DNA from: Devosia limi DSM 17137
GTDB taxonomy: Bacteria; Pseudomonadota; Alphaproteobacteria; Rhizobiales; Devosiaceae
Reading direction: 5' to 3'
NCBI RefSeq assembly: GCF_900128975.1
Contig: NZ_FQVC01000011.1
Location: 1 to 64,000 of the forward strand
DNA length: 64,000 nucleotides
Part shown: positions 8,724 through 17,334 of the stretch, piece after piece
Numbering within the stretch: the stretch's first letter is position 1
How the letters are laid out: each line of letters begins with the position of its first letter
The notes under the pieces: model-generated
Database searches by the model: none
What the model was told of the DNA's origin: nothing
The model's input: the letters and a program-made list of their open reading frames with translations, nothing else
Translations under genes and position numbers: made by a program

Positions 8724-9746
8724 TCACGCCGCGCGGAAAAACCCATCCACCAGCGCCAGCGATGCATCCACCGCCGCTTCGTCCACATCCAGATGCGTCA
8801 CCCAGCGCTGCTGCCCATAACGCCCGGTGACCCCAACCCCCTGCCCCTGCAGATACGGCGTGAACTTTTCGCCGACGCTGGCATCCATGTCGATGAAGAC
8901 GATATTGGTGTCCGGCATGGTCACCCGCAGCGCCTCGTGCCGCGCCAGCCCTTCGGCCAGCCGCCTTGCCCGCGCATGGTCGTCGGCCAGCCGCGCCACG
9001 TTATGCTCCAGCGCATAAAGGCCTGCCGCCGCCAAAATTCCCGCCTGCCGCATGCCGCCACCCAGCATCTTGCGATGCCGCCGCGCCTTGTCGATCAGGT
9101 CCTGCCGCCCGACCAGCACCGAGCCCACCGGCGCACCCAGGCCCTTGGACAGGCAGATCGAAACCGTGTCGAACGCCGCCGTGAAGGCCGCAATATCCAT
9201 GCCCAGCTTGACGCTGGCATTGAAGGCTCGCGCCCCATCCAGGTGCAGCCCCAGCCCGCGCCGTCCCACCAGCGCCGCCACATCCTGCATATAGGCGAAG
9301 GGCAGCACCCGCCCGCCAAAGGTATTCTCCAGCGCGATCACCTTTGCCGGCGCGAAGTGACTATCATCCGGCTTGATCGCCGCCTCGATATCGGCCAGCG
9401 CCATGGTGCCATCCGCCTGGTGCTCGATCGGCTGCGGCTGGATCGATCCCAGCACCGCCGCCCCGCCGCCTTCCCAGCGATAGCAATGCGCCTGCTGTCC
9501 GGCGATATATTCATCGCCACGCCCGCAATGGCTCATCAGCGCCAACAGGTTCGATTGCGTCCCCGACGGCACGAAGATCGCCGCCTGCTTGCCCAGCCGT
9601 TCGGCCATCACCGCTTCCAGCCGGCTGACTGTCGGATCATCCCCGAACACGTCATCGCCCACTTCCGCCCCCATCATCGCCGTCCGCATCGCCGCACTGG
9701 GCCGGGTCACGGTATCGGAGCGGAAATCATAGCGAATGGCGGTCAT
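8724..9746 (-). CDS. ltaE: Low-specificity L-threonine aldolase
   Basis: 340 residues, usual length. PLP enzyme of fold type I that splits L-threonine or L-allo-threonine into glycine and acetaldehyde. Visible signatures: DFRSDTVTRPSAAMRTAM at the N-terminus, VPSGTQSNLLALM for cofactor phosphate binding, HLDGARAFNA with the PLP-contacting Asp, and the Schiff-base Lys in CLSKGLGAPVGS. Convergent with catB and followed on its upstream side by repeats; it appears to be a single-gene unit. Confidence 0.93.
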   Translation of the reverse strand: MTAIRYDFRSDTVTRPSAAMRTAMMGAEVGDDVFGDDPTVSRLEAVMAERLGKQAAIFVPSGTQSNLLALMSHCGRGDEYIAGQQAHCYRWEGGGAAVLGSIQPQPIEHQADGTMALADIEAAIKPDDSHFAPAKVIALENTFGGRVLPFAYMQDVAALVGRRGLGLHLDGARAFNASVKLGMDIAAFTAAFDTVSICLSKGLGAPVGSVLVGRQDLIDKARRHRKMLGGGMRQAGILAAAGLYALEHNVARLADDHARARRLAEGLARHEALRVTMPDTNIVFIDMDASVGEKFTPYLQGQGVGVTGRYGQQRWVTHLDVDEAAVDASLALVDGFFRAA

Positions 9747-9877
9747 GGCAGTCGATCCTGAGAACTGAGACGGGCAAATCAGCCCTCCCCAACTTGATCA
9801 GGAGCTGCGCAAACAGGCAACTGCGGACAGGCCGTCTCCCTGCGATCGAGCACCGCCGTCATTCCACCCACTGTGCT

Positions 9878-9966
9878 GCCCACGGGCTTGACCCGTGGGC
9901 CACTATCCTACGACCAGGACTGTGCTTGCGCCGCCCGACCCGCGGGTAAAGCCCACGGGCAGCCCG
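9878..9966. repeat. Palindromic repeat pair of the GGGCTTGACCCG type
   Basis: GCCCACGGG-CTTGA-CCCGTGGGC (9878-9900) is a stem-loop, and an inverted, partly decayed partner follows at about 9938-9966. Further pairs of this type occur at about 29681, 29873, 33961 and 57921. They sit between genes and look like a REP/BIME family. Confidence 0.7.
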
Positions 9967-9978
9967 GTGAAAATACAT

Positions 9979-10005
9979 GTCCCGGCAAAGGCCGGGATCC
10001 AGTTT
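9979..10005. repeat. Dispersed palindromic repeat, copy 2
   Basis: CCCGGCAAAGGCCGGGATCC followed by AGTTT, a slightly changed copy of the element at 7445. It lies between the ltaE start and the GH5 gene end. Confidence 0.75.
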
Positions 10006-10032
10006 CCCTCCTGAACCCCGGCAACCCCTACC

Positions 10033-11229
10033 TTATTCCCTCAACCCCGCCTGGATCGCATCCCACAGCGGATTGGCCTTATACGGCATCACCGGGGTCT
10101 CCCCCTTGTCCACCGCTTCCCAATATTTCCAGCCCAGCGCGTCGCTGCCGAGTTCATAATCGAACCCGTCATACTCATCCTCGCGGAACGAATAGAACGC
10201 CCAGTGAATGTCGTGCCGGTTGAAATTGGCCATCACGTCGGTGAGATATTCGGCGCATCCCTCGTTCCGCCGCATGCATCCGAACTCGCCCGCCACGATC
10301 CGCGTCGGCGGCAGGCCCTGCTTGTCTGCCCAGTCATAAACCGGCTGCAGGAACGCATCGACCGTACCAGCGCTCCACTCCACATCGGCATCCCCATAGG
10401 GCACCACGCCAGGATAGACATAGCCCTTCTGCTCGCGGAAATTCTTGCCGGCGGTGAAATTGTACGGCTCGTACATGTGGAAGGCGTAGAGCACTTTGGG
10501 ATCGCTCAGCGGCGTCTCCCAGGAGCTGAACGTGCCGGCATTGGCATACCAGCCGCTATCCACCATGATCGGCGTATCGGGATCGACCGAGCGGATCGCC
10601 GCGATCACCATTTCATAGAATGCCGGCAGGTCGCGCGCCGTACCCTTGTGCTCGTCATACCAGGCAATGTAGCTCGCCGTGTCGCCGGGGCTGGTGGCCT
10701 CGGCCGCGCCCGTGCCGCGTTCGGGCGCCGGTTCGTTGACGATATTGTAGGCGACCACCGCCGGATTGTCTTTCAGCCGCGCCGCCAGATCCCGCCAGAA
10801 ATCGGCCGATTGCTGCCAGTATTTCTTGTCTTCCCAGAGCCGGTTGTCGAATTGGCCGTCATTGTTCTGCTGCCAGCGCGCGCCCGGCAGTGTCAGCGGC
10901 GCGATCACCATGCCGATATCGGCGTCATGGGCCCAGCCCAGCACCTCTTCGAGCCTGGCCATGTCGGGCTCGACCAGCCCCTGGTAATTGCTGGCGCTGC
11001 CGATCAGAAAGTCGCGCTCGCTAGCGGGCCACTTGTCATAGGCCAGCCGCCCCCAGGTCACCCCCGCCGCCTTGGCGTCGACAAAGCGCTCGGCCAGCGG
11101 CTTCACCGAAAAGAAGTTGGTACCCTTCTGCTGCTGGTCCCAGAAGGCCATCGTATCGCCGGCCATGGTGGCACCGGTTAGCGCCACCATCATCGCGAGT
11201 GCGAGACCCGCTTTCGTTACAAATTTCAT
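10033..11229 (-). CDS. Secreted glycoside hydrolase family 5 protein (endoglucanase-like)
   Basis: 398 residues. A signal peptide (MKFVTKAGLALAMMVALTGATMAG) is followed by a TIM-barrel hydrolase. The acid/base Glu is in YNIVNEPAPERG and the nucleophile Glu in RIVAGEFGCMR, the two GH5 hallmarks. FHMYEPYNFTAGKNF holds the conserved His/Tyr pair of the active site. It likely cuts a beta-1,4-glucan or mannan outside the cytoplasm; the exact substrate cannot be told. The start at 11229 was chosen because it gives the signal peptide; a longer frame to 11334 runs into the neighbour. The upstream methyltransferase gene on the same strand ends 64 bp away. Confidence 0.85.
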   Translation of the reverse strand: MKFVTKAGLALAMMVALTGATMAGDTMAFWDQQQKGTNFFSVKPLAERFVDAKAAGVTWGRLAYDKWPASERDFLIGSASNYQGLVEPDMARLEEVLGWAHDADIGMVIAPLTLPGARWQQNNDGQFDNRLWEDKKYWQQSADFWRDLAARLKDNPAVVAYNIVNEPAPERGTGAAEATSPGDTASYIAWYDEHKGTARDLPAFYEMVIAAIRSVDPDTPIMVDSGWYANAGTFSSWETPLSDPKVLYAFHMYEPYNFTAGKNFREQKGYVYPGVVPYGDADVEWSAGTVDAFLQPVYDWADKQGLPPTRIVAGEFGCMRRNEGCAEYLTDVMANFNRHDIHWAFYSFREDEYDGFDYELGSDALGWKYWEAVDKGETPVMPYKANPLWDAIQAGLRE

Positions 11230-11293
11230 AAAAGTCCGCCTTTCGAATGGGCGGAACCCATGCCCCAAACCGGGCAGGAACAAGGCAAGCGTG

Positions 11294-12286
11294 CTAGACC
11301 GCACACCCCTCCAGACTTGTCCCCACCAACTCATCCTCGATGGTTAGCAGCGGATTAACCGCCATGGGTTTTCGCGCGACGATCAACATGCCGGTGATCG
11401 GCGCGCCCCGGTCCTGCCGCAGCGTCGCGGTTTCAAACCGCACCACGTCCAGTCCCGCCGCGATCAGCGCCAGCCGCGTCGCCGCCACACCATGCGCATA
11501 GCGTAGCGACGGCCGCAGAAACACCGCCTCCTCGCCATCATGGGCTTCCAGCGAAAACGCCAGCAAGCCGCCCGGCTTGAGTGCCGGAACCACCGCCTCG
11601 AGCACCGGCGGCAGCGCCCCACAATAGATGAACACATCGGCCGCCGTGATCAGGTCAGTCTGCGGTGGCCGCCCACCCAGCGAGGCGACCAGTTCCGCCT
11701 TGCCCAGCCGATCATAGATGCCCTTGCGGGCAGTCTCGGCAATCATCGCCGCCGAAAGGTCTATCCCCTCGAGGAACGACACCTTCTGCCGCAGGCGTTC
11801 GCCCATCAGGCCGGTGCCGCAGCCCAGGTCGAGAGCCTCGGCAAAATGCTCGATGCCCAGCCCGGCCATGGCCTCGGCCAGCATGATATCGAGCAGTGCG
11901 GGCACCTGGTATTTCAGGTTTTGCAGCAGCGCACTTTCAAACCTGGCGGCATATTGGTCGAACAGCGCTTCGACATAGCTGACGGCCGTACCGTCGCTGG
12001 CACTGGCGGCACCATATGCCGCCAGCCTGAGCTGAGCGCCGAACTGACCATCGTCGTCCAGTGCTTCCAGGCGCCGCCATGCCGCTATGGCCCTCGCGGT
12101 TTCGCCGGATTTTTCATAATACCCCCCGAGCAGGTCCCAGCCCGGGGGCCAATCGGGGACAAGGTCGAGGGCCTGCTCCATCAGGTCGGCGGCGGCCATG
12201 AACTCGCCCCCTTCGGCAAGGAGCTTGGCATAGCCCACGCGCCGGTCGGCGATCAAATCGCCGGAAGATTGAAACGCCTTGGTCAA
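11294..12286 (-). CDS. TPR-methyltransferase (COG4976-like)
   Basis: About 330 residues from a TTG start at 12286 (reads MTKAFQSSGDLIADRR); no ATG fits the family N-terminus, and the frame stays open back to 12538. N-terminal TPR-like helices (ADLMEQALDLVPDWPPGWDL) are followed by a class I SAM-methyltransferase with the cofactor loop EALDLGCGTGLMGERLRQ and the motif DLITAADVFIYCGALPPVL. The substrate is unknown. It is followed 64 bp later by the GH5 gene on the same strand, but no functional link is obvious. Confidence 0.78.
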   Translation of the reverse strand: MTKAFQSSGDLIADRRVGYAKLLAEGGEFMAAADLMEQALDLVPDWPPGWDLLGGYYEKSGETARAIAAWRRLEALDDDGQFGAQLRLAAYGAASASDGTAVSYVEALFDQYAARFESALLQNLKYQVPALLDIMLAEAMAGLGIEHFAEALDLGCGTGLMGERLRQKVSFLEGIDLSAAMIAETARKGIYDRLGKAELVASLGGRPPQTDLITAADVFIYCGALPPVLEAVVPALKPGGLLAFSLEAHDGEEAVFLRPSLRYAHGVAATRLALIAAGLDVVRFETATLRQDRGAPITGMLIVARKPMAVNPLLTIEDELVGTSLEGCAV

Positions 12287-12634
12287 GACGGATGATACTC
12301 GGAAAGATTGAGGGGCCGGAGGACCCGGCAGGGCGGCGGTTTGAAGGAATTTTTGCCTAAAAGCAAGCGCTGTCGCGCAGGGCAAATATGCACCCGCGAG
12401 ATTGTGGGGCGTGCGCGATACGCTGTTTTGCGCTATAGGGGGGTGGCCCAGTTCCGGCACATTGTGCCCCGGCTTCGGGCAGACGCCCGTGGCAAAGCGA
12501 TTATCCCATTGTTTTGCCGGACTTCTGCGCGTCGGCATCGGCAGTCTTTGGCCGGTGCGAACACTTGATGAACTTAGTCATTATCCTGGTTGACCCAAAG
12601 TCGACCGGGTATTTTGTCGTGCCAACACGACATA
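12287..12634. other. Intergenic region upstream of the cold-shock promoter
   Basis: About 350 bp between divergent genes. No convincing ORF or RNA was found. It should hold the promoter of the TPR-methyltransferase gene on the minus strand, which I could not place with confidence. Confidence 0.4.
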
Positions 12635-12663
12635 TTGAACACGAGTTTCTTTCGGGATAGAAT
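12635..12663 (+). promoter_or_regulatory. Sigma-70-like promoter of the cold-shock gene
   Basis: TTGAAC (12635-12640) and TAGAAT (12658-12663) with an exact 17-nt spacer. Transcription would start near 12670, leaving a leader of about 140 nt before the cold-shock start codon, typical for this gene class. Confidence 0.65.
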
Positions 12664-12811
12664 TGCGCCATCGAATATTGCGGCCGACCGATCTGATCAT
12701 GCGAACACCATTCGCCCTGCTGACGTCACTCTCCGATATTTCGATCACTCAAGTCTCGATCATTGTGATCGGGGCTGCCTACAGCAGCGACTGCACGAGG
12801 GAACGCGCATC

Positions 12812-13021
12812 ATGGCAACTGGCACCGTAAAGTGGTTCAACGGCCAAAAAGGCTACGGCTTCATTCAGCCCGACGAGGGCGGGGCTGATGTGTTTGTGCA
12901 CATCTCCGCCGTTCAACGCTCTGGCTTGAATGGCCTGGATGAAGGTCAGAAGATCACTTACGAAATCGTCAAGGACAAGCGGACTGGCAAGTCCGCCGCC
13001 GACAACCTGACCGCCGCCTGA
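12812..13021 (+). CDS. cspA: Cold-shock-domain protein (CspA family)
   Basis: 69 residues, a single OB-fold cold-shock domain. The RNA-binding motifs RNP1 ([10 protein letters not shown]) and RNP2 ([10 protein letters not shown]) are both present after [12 protein letters not shown]. It binds single-stranded RNA or DNA and melts mRNA structure. The start at 12812 was chosen from the family N-terminus, with GAGGGAAC upstream. A long leader and a strong terminator bracket it, so it is a one-gene transcript. Confidence 0.95.
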   Translation: MATGTVKWFNGQKGYGFIQPDEGGADVFVHISAVQRSGLNGLDEGQKITYEIVKDKRTGKSAADNLTAA

Positions 13022-13043
13022 CCAGGCAGCGTACGAGCATAAG

Positions 13044-13082
13044 GGGCGCATCCACTTGGAGGGGATGCGCCCTTTTTGTTTT
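13044..13082 (+). terminator. Intrinsic terminator of the cold-shock gene
   Basis: GGGCGCATCC (13044-13053) pairs perfectly with GGATGCGCCC (13063-13072), followed by TTTTTGTTTT. A textbook intrinsic terminator. Confidence 0.92.
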
Positions 13083-13108
13083 CCGGGGCTGAACTTCACC
13101 CCACCGCC

Positions 13109-13135
13109 GTCACCCCGGCGCAAGGGATCCAGTTT
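13109..13135. repeat. Dispersed palindromic repeat, copy 3 (degraded)
   Basis: GTCACCCCGGCGCAAGG followed by GATCCAGTTT. A shortened copy of the element at 7445 that has lost part of one stem arm. Confidence 0.65.
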
Positions 13136-13167
13136 CCTCCCTTTCACCTATCCACGACCGGAACGCC

Positions 13168-14325
13168 CTACATCCCCTCTGGCGCCACACGCATCACACG
13201 GCCATTGCTGGCGTCCGTCAGCACATAGACCGCGCCATCCGGCCCCACCCGCACATCGCGGATCCGCCCCAGCGCCCCTTCGAACAGTCGCTCCTCGCCG
13301 ACCACCTGGTCGCCTTCCATGTCCAGCCGGACCAGCACCTGTCCGCTCAGCCCGCCAGTCAACAGGTCGCCCTGCCACTCGCCGATCAATTCACCCTCGT
13401 AGAAGTCGAGCCCCGACGGCGAGATCGATGGGTCCCAATAATGCAGTGGTTGCTCCAGCCCGGCCTGTTCGGTGCCAACGCCAATCGCCAGCCCCGAATA
13501 GTCCCGACCATAGGTAATCACCGGCCACCCGTAATTGCCGCCGGCTTTCGGCTGGTTCAGCTCATCGCCGCCCCGCGCCCCATGCTCGACGGTAAACAGC
13601 GCCCCATCGCTCTCACGCAGCGTCGCCCCCTGCGGGTTGCGATGTCCCTTGCTCCACAATTGCGGCGCCCAGCCCTCCAGCTGCGGATTGTCGGCGGGCA
13701 CCGTGCCATCCGGCCCGATCCGCACTACGGCGCCGGCCAGGTCCGACAGATCCTGCGCCCGGTTCATGTCGCCGCGGTCTCCCAGGGTCACGAACACGTT
13801 GCCATCCTGCCCCACCACGATCCGCGAGCCGAAATGGCGGTTGGTATTGGTGAAATTGTTCATGCGAAAGATCACGTCCTGCTGGCTCAATTGCCCGCCA
13901 TCACCATCGAGGGCCAGCGTTGCCGCCATCACCGCCGTGCCCTGCCCGCGCTGCAATCCGGCATCCTGCGCCCTCTCGGCATAGCTCAGATAGAGCCGCC
14001 CGCTTTCGGCAAAGTCGGGAGCCAGCGCCACGTCGAGCAACCCGCCCTGCCCCTCGGCATAGACCGCCGGCACACCCGCGATGGGCGGCCCAACCACGCC
14101 ATCGGCGACAATCCGCAATTGCCCGCTGCGCTCGCTGACCAGCAACCGCCCATCGGGCAGAAATTGCAGCGCCCATGGGTGCTCGAGCCCTTCGGCGATC
14201 GTCGTGGCCACGAGCGGGCCGGCGCTGCTCTGGGCTTTTTGCGCCGTAGCAGGCAGCGTAGCTGCGGCAATCAGCAGCAGCGCGATGGCCCCGGAATGGG
14301 CTTGGGCATAAGCACTCAACATCAT
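13168..14325 (-). CDS. PQQ-dependent sugar dehydrogenase (Gdh/YliI type), periplasmic
   Basis: About 385 residues. The signal peptide MMLSAYAQAHSGAIALLLIA is followed by a six-bladed beta-propeller of the soluble glucose/sorbosone dehydrogenase family. Conserved pieces: LEHPWALQFLPDGRLLVSER, the catalytic-His region NFTNTNRHFGSRIV, SKGHRNPQGA and TVEHGARGGDELN. It would oxidise aldose sugars in the periplasm with PQQ and calcium. The start at 14325 was chosen because GAAAGG lies just upstream and a signal peptide follows; a further codon at 14361 is possible. No PQQ synthesis genes are in the window. Confidence 0.88.
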   Translation of the reverse strand: MMLSAYAQAHSGAIALLLIAAATLPATAQKAQSSAGPLVATTIAEGLEHPWALQFLPDGRLLVSERSGQLRIVADGVVGPPIAGVPAVYAEGQGGLLDVALAPDFAESGRLYLSYAERAQDAGLQRGQGTAVMAATLALDGDGGQLSQQDVIFRMNNFTNTNRHFGSRIVVGQDGNVFVTLGDRGDMNRAQDLSDLAGAVVRIGPDGTVPADNPQLEGWAPQLWSKGHRNPQGATLRESDGALFTVEHGARGGDELNQPKAGGNYGWPVITYGRDYSGLAIGVGTEQAGLEQPLHYWDPSISPSGLDFYEGELIGEWQGDLLTGGLSGQVLVRLDMEGDQVVGEERLFEGALGRIRDVRVGPDGAVYVLTDASNGRVMRVAPEGM

Positions 14326-14529
14326 CTGGCCTTTCTTCCCGATTATCCCTAAGACTTGCACTTGCGTGTGGAGACCCCATCTCGAATGCGCAACACCCGC
14401 TTGACCACAACGTGGCTTGCGGGCAACTTGAGCCTATCTTCCCGAAAAAGTTATCGTGACGCTGATGCCGAACGTCCTTTTGGCAGGAAGATGCCTATAT
14501 TTGCCGTGCCTTTGGAGGCGAGACGAAAA

Positions 14530-15003
14530 ATGGACAAGATTCCAATGACGGTTGGGGGCCATCAGGCTCTGACCCTGGAGTACCAGCACCGTACCGCCAA
14601 TGAGCGTCGTCGCATTATCGACGCCATTTCGGAAGCGCGCGCCCATGGGGACCTGTCCGAAAACGCCGAATATTCGGCGGCCAAGGAACAGCAGAGCCTC
14701 AATGAAGGTCGCATCCAGGAACTGGAGTCGATGCTGGCGCTTGCCGACATCATCGACGTGTCCAAGCTTTCGGGCGACAGCGTCAAATTCGGTGCCACGG
14801 TAACCTTCCTTGATGAAGATACCGAGGAAGAAAAGACCTATCAGGTCGTGGGCGACCCGGAAGCCGACGCTTCGGGCGGTCGCATTTCGATTTCTTCGCC
14901 AATCGCCCGCGCCATGATTGGCAAGGCCGAGGGCGATTCGTTCGAGGTTTCCGCGCCAGGCGGTGCCCGATCCTATGAAATCGTAAAAATCCGCTACATC
15001 TAG
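14530..15003 (+). CDS. greA: Transcription elongation factor GreA
   Basis: 157 residues, the standard size. The N-terminal coiled coil carries the tip acidic residues in [18 protein letters not shown], whose Asp and Glu support RNA cleavage by stalled RNA polymerase. The C-terminal FKBP-like domain includes [15 protein letters not shown]. GreA rescues backtracked polymerase. The ATG at 14530 is preceded by GGAGG at 14514. A frame running back to 14356 is not needed. Confidence 0.97.
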   Translation: MDKIPMTVGGHQALTLEYQHRTANERRRIIDAISEARAHGDLSENAEYSAAKEQQSLNEGRIQELESMLALADIIDVSKLSGDSVKFGATVTFLDEDTEEEKTYQVVGDPEADASGGRISISSPIARAMIGKAEGDSFEVSAPGGARSYEIVKIRYI

Positions 15004-15036
15004 TGCTCAAAAATTGAGCATACCCCTAGCGGGGGT
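15004..15036 (+). terminator. Two hairpins directly after greA
   Basis: TGCTCAA-AAA-TTGAGCA (15004-15020) starts right after the stop codon and is followed by ACCCC-TAGCG-GGGGT (15022-15036). No T-run follows, so this may be a weak terminator or an mRNA 3'-end stabiliser ahead of trxB. Confidence 0.45.
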
Positions 15037-15165
15037 GTGACATTTCGGTGTTATCACCGCTCTTCTGACCGGACAGCACCGAGTGGACCTTGAATCATTG
15101 CTCCCACGGCCTTTATCTAGGCCGGGGGAGTTATTCTTTTCCTCGCAGTTTCGGAGAGCGTCGCG

Positions 15166-16116
15166 ATGCACGCGAAAGTCATCATCATCGGATCGGGCCC
15201 TGCCGGCTACACCGCTGCCATCTACGCGGCGCGCGCCATGCTGGAGCCGGTGATGATTCAGGGTCTGCAGCCCGGCGGCCAGCTGACCATCACCACCGAT
15301 GTGGAAAATTACCCCGGCTTTGCCGACGTCATCCAGGGCCCCTGGCTCATGGATCAGATGAAGGCGCAGGCCGAGCATGTCGGCACCAGGATCGTCAACG
15401 ACCTCATCGTCTCGGTCGATTTCGACAAGCGCCCCTTCGTGCTGACCGGCGATAGCGGCGATATCTACACCGCCGACAGCCTGATCATCGCCACCGGCGC
15501 CCAGGCCAAATGGCTGGGCCTGCCGAGCGAACAGAAATTCCAGGGCTTCGGCGTTTCCGCCTGCGCCACCTGCGATGGTTTCTTCTATCGCAACAAGGAA
15601 GTCGTCGTGGTCGGCGGCGGCAATACCGCGGTCGAAGAGGCGCTGTTCCTCACCAATTTCGCCTCCAAGGTCATTGTCGTGCACCGTCGCGACGAGTTCC
15701 GGGCCGAGCGCATCCTGCAGGAACGCCTGTTCAAGAACCCCAAGATCGAAGTGCGCTGGAATACCGAAGTGGCCGATATCGGCGGTACCGCCATGCCACC
15801 TTCGGTCAATTCGATCACCCTGCGCGATACCGTCACCGGGCGGACATATGAGCAGCCTGTGGACGGCGTCTTCGTCGCCATCGGCCATGCCCCATCTACG
15901 TCAATATTTGCCGGCAAGCTGGACATGAAGGCGGGAGGCTACCTTCAGGTCAAACCCGGCACCTGCGAAACCAACATCCCCGGCGTCTTTGCGGCCGGCG
16001 ACGTCACTGACGATGTCTATCGTCAAGCCGTCACCGCCGCTGGCATGGGGTGTATGGCTGCGCTCGATGCCGAACGATACCTTGCCGAACACGAACTGGC
16101 CGAGGCAGCGGAGTAA
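15166..16116 (+). CDS. trxB: Thioredoxin reductase
   Basis: 316 residues, usual length. The FAD-binding GxGxxG is in IIGSGPAGYTAAIYAARA, the redox-active dithiol is CATC in VSACATCDGFFYR, and the NADPH-binding motif is VVGGGNTAVEEALFL. The C-terminal FAD-contact segment is PGVFAAGDVTDDVYRQAVTA. It reduces thioredoxin with NADPH in the cytoplasm. The ATG has GGAGAG upstream. It is followed 29 bp later by a LysR gene, the same order as in other Hyphomicrobiales. Confidence 0.97.
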   Translation: MHAKVIIIGSGPAGYTAAIYAARAMLEPVMIQGLQPGGQLTITTDVENYPGFADVIQGPWLMDQMKAQAEHVGTRIVNDLIVSVDFDKRPFVLTGDSGDIYTADSLIIATGAQAKWLGLPSEQKFQGFGVSACATCDGFFYRNKEVVVVGGGNTAVEEALFLTNFASKVIVVHRRDEFRAERILQERLFKNPKIEVRWNTEVADIGGTAMPPSVNSITLRDTVTGRTYEQPVDGVFVAIGHAPSTSIFAGKLDMKAGGYLQVKPGTCETNIPGVFAAGDVTDDVYRQAVTAAGMGCMAALDAERYLAEHELAEAAE

Positions 16117-16145
16117 ACCTGCCCACATAAAGAGAAAGCGTCAAA

Positions 16146-17039
16146 ATGCTCGACTGGGACAAGCTCCGGATCTTCCACACCGCCGCCGAGTCGGGGAGCT
16201 TCACTCACGCCGCTGAGAAGCTCGGCATGAGCCAGTCGGCGGTCAGCCGGCAGATTTCGGCGCTGGAGGACGATCTCGGCCTCAAACTGTTCATCCGCCA
16301 CGCCCGCGGCCTCGTGCTCACCGAGGTGGGTGAACAGCTGTTCCGCACTGCCCACCGCATGCATTGGGAACTCCAGCAGGTCGAAACGCAGATGTCCGAA
16401 AGTCAGGACGTCCCCACCGGCCCGCTCATCGTCACCACCACGGTGGGCATCGGCTCGACCTGGCTATCGTCACGCCTCGACGAATTCCTCAAGCTCTATC
16501 CGCTGATTCAGCTCGAAATCCGCCTCAACGATGCCGAGCTCGATCTGGCCATGCGCGAGGCCGATGTTGCCATTCGCCTGCACCGGCCCAACCAGTCCGA
16601 GATGATCCAGCGCAAGCTGTTCACGGTGCATAATTATTTCTACGCCTCGCAGAGCTACATCGCCGAATATGGTGCGCCCAAGAATATCGAAGACCTCGAC
16701 AATCACCGCGTCATCAGCTTCGGCGAGCCCGTGCCGTCCTATCTCGGCGACATCAACTTCCTCGAACGTCTCGGTCGCTCGGACAATTCTCCGCGCCGGG
16801 CGGTACTCAAGGTCAATGCCGTCTATGGCATGATGCAGGCCGCCCGCGCCGGCATCGGCATCGCGATGCTGCCGGCCTATGTCACCGAAAAGGAAGATGG
16901 TCTGGTCCAGATCCTGCCGGAGATCCAGATCCCGGAATACGAGGCCTATTTCGTCTATCCGCCCGCGCTCAAGAGCTCCAAGCGTGTCGGTGTGTTCCGC
17001 GACTTCCTCGTCGGCAAGGCCCGCGAGTGGAGCTTCTAG
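16146..17039 (+). CDS. lsrB: LysR-family regulator, LsrB/VtlR-like
   Basis: 297 residues. N-terminal winged helix with DKLRIFHTAAESGSFTHAAE and LGMSQSAVSRQISALEDDLG, then a substrate-binding domain. Sequence and position just behind trxB match the regulator called LsrB in Sinorhizobium and Agrobacterium and VtlR in Brucella (from memory, no search run). That protein is linked to redox and envelope functions and to activation of small RNAs and small-ORF genes. It is unrelated to the enteric autoinducer gene also named lsrB. The small-RNA block at 18644-19616, each unit with an identical upstream box, is an obvious candidate target. Confidence 0.85.
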   Translation: MLDWDKLRIFHTAAESGSFTHAAEKLGMSQSAVSRQISALEDDLGLKLFIRHARGLVLTEVGEQLFRTAHRMHWELQQVETQMSESQDVPTGPLIVTTTVGIGSTWLSSRLDEFLKLYPLIQLEIRLNDAELDLAMREADVAIRLHRPNQSEMIQRKLFTVHNYFYASQSYIAEYGAPKNIEDLDNHRVISFGEPVPSYLGDINFLERLGRSDNSPRRAVLKVNAVYGMMQAARAGIGIAMLPAYVTEKEDGLVQILPEIQIPEYEAYFVYPPALKSSKRVGVFRDFLVGKAREWSF

Positions 17040-17266
17040 GCACCGCAACGACCTCGGTTGCGATCACCCGATGGGCAGGATGAACAATCCTGTCCACCGC
17101 GTAGCAGCCACCGGCTATCCCTGTCACCGCCACCCTCTAAGGCGCTGCCGCCCTTGACACTTCCGCCGCACCGGCCCAAGTGTCGGGTGATCGCGGCTCG
17201 TCCGCCGTCAGCAACATAGGATCAACCCCGATGAACCCCGACTCTCGAAGTCGAGCCCCAAAGACC

Positions 17267-17309
17267 GCGGCACCCGTTCAGGCCTGATCCCAGGTCCGCG
17301 CGGTGCCGC
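17267..17309 (+). promoter_or_regulatory. Hairpin in the corA leader
   Basis: GCGGCACC (17267-17274) pairs with GGTGCCGC (17302-17309), closing a 27-nt loop that ends 25 nt before the corA start codon. This could control translation of corA. I do not recognise a known magnesium riboswitch. Confidence 0.35.
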
Positions 17310-17334
17310 CAGCACCGCATCAAGGACCACAGCC

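Noticed and set aside
17160-17334. M-box or other known magnesium riboswitch before corA
   Set aside because: Only a simple hairpin is visible; I could not align the conserved M-box core.
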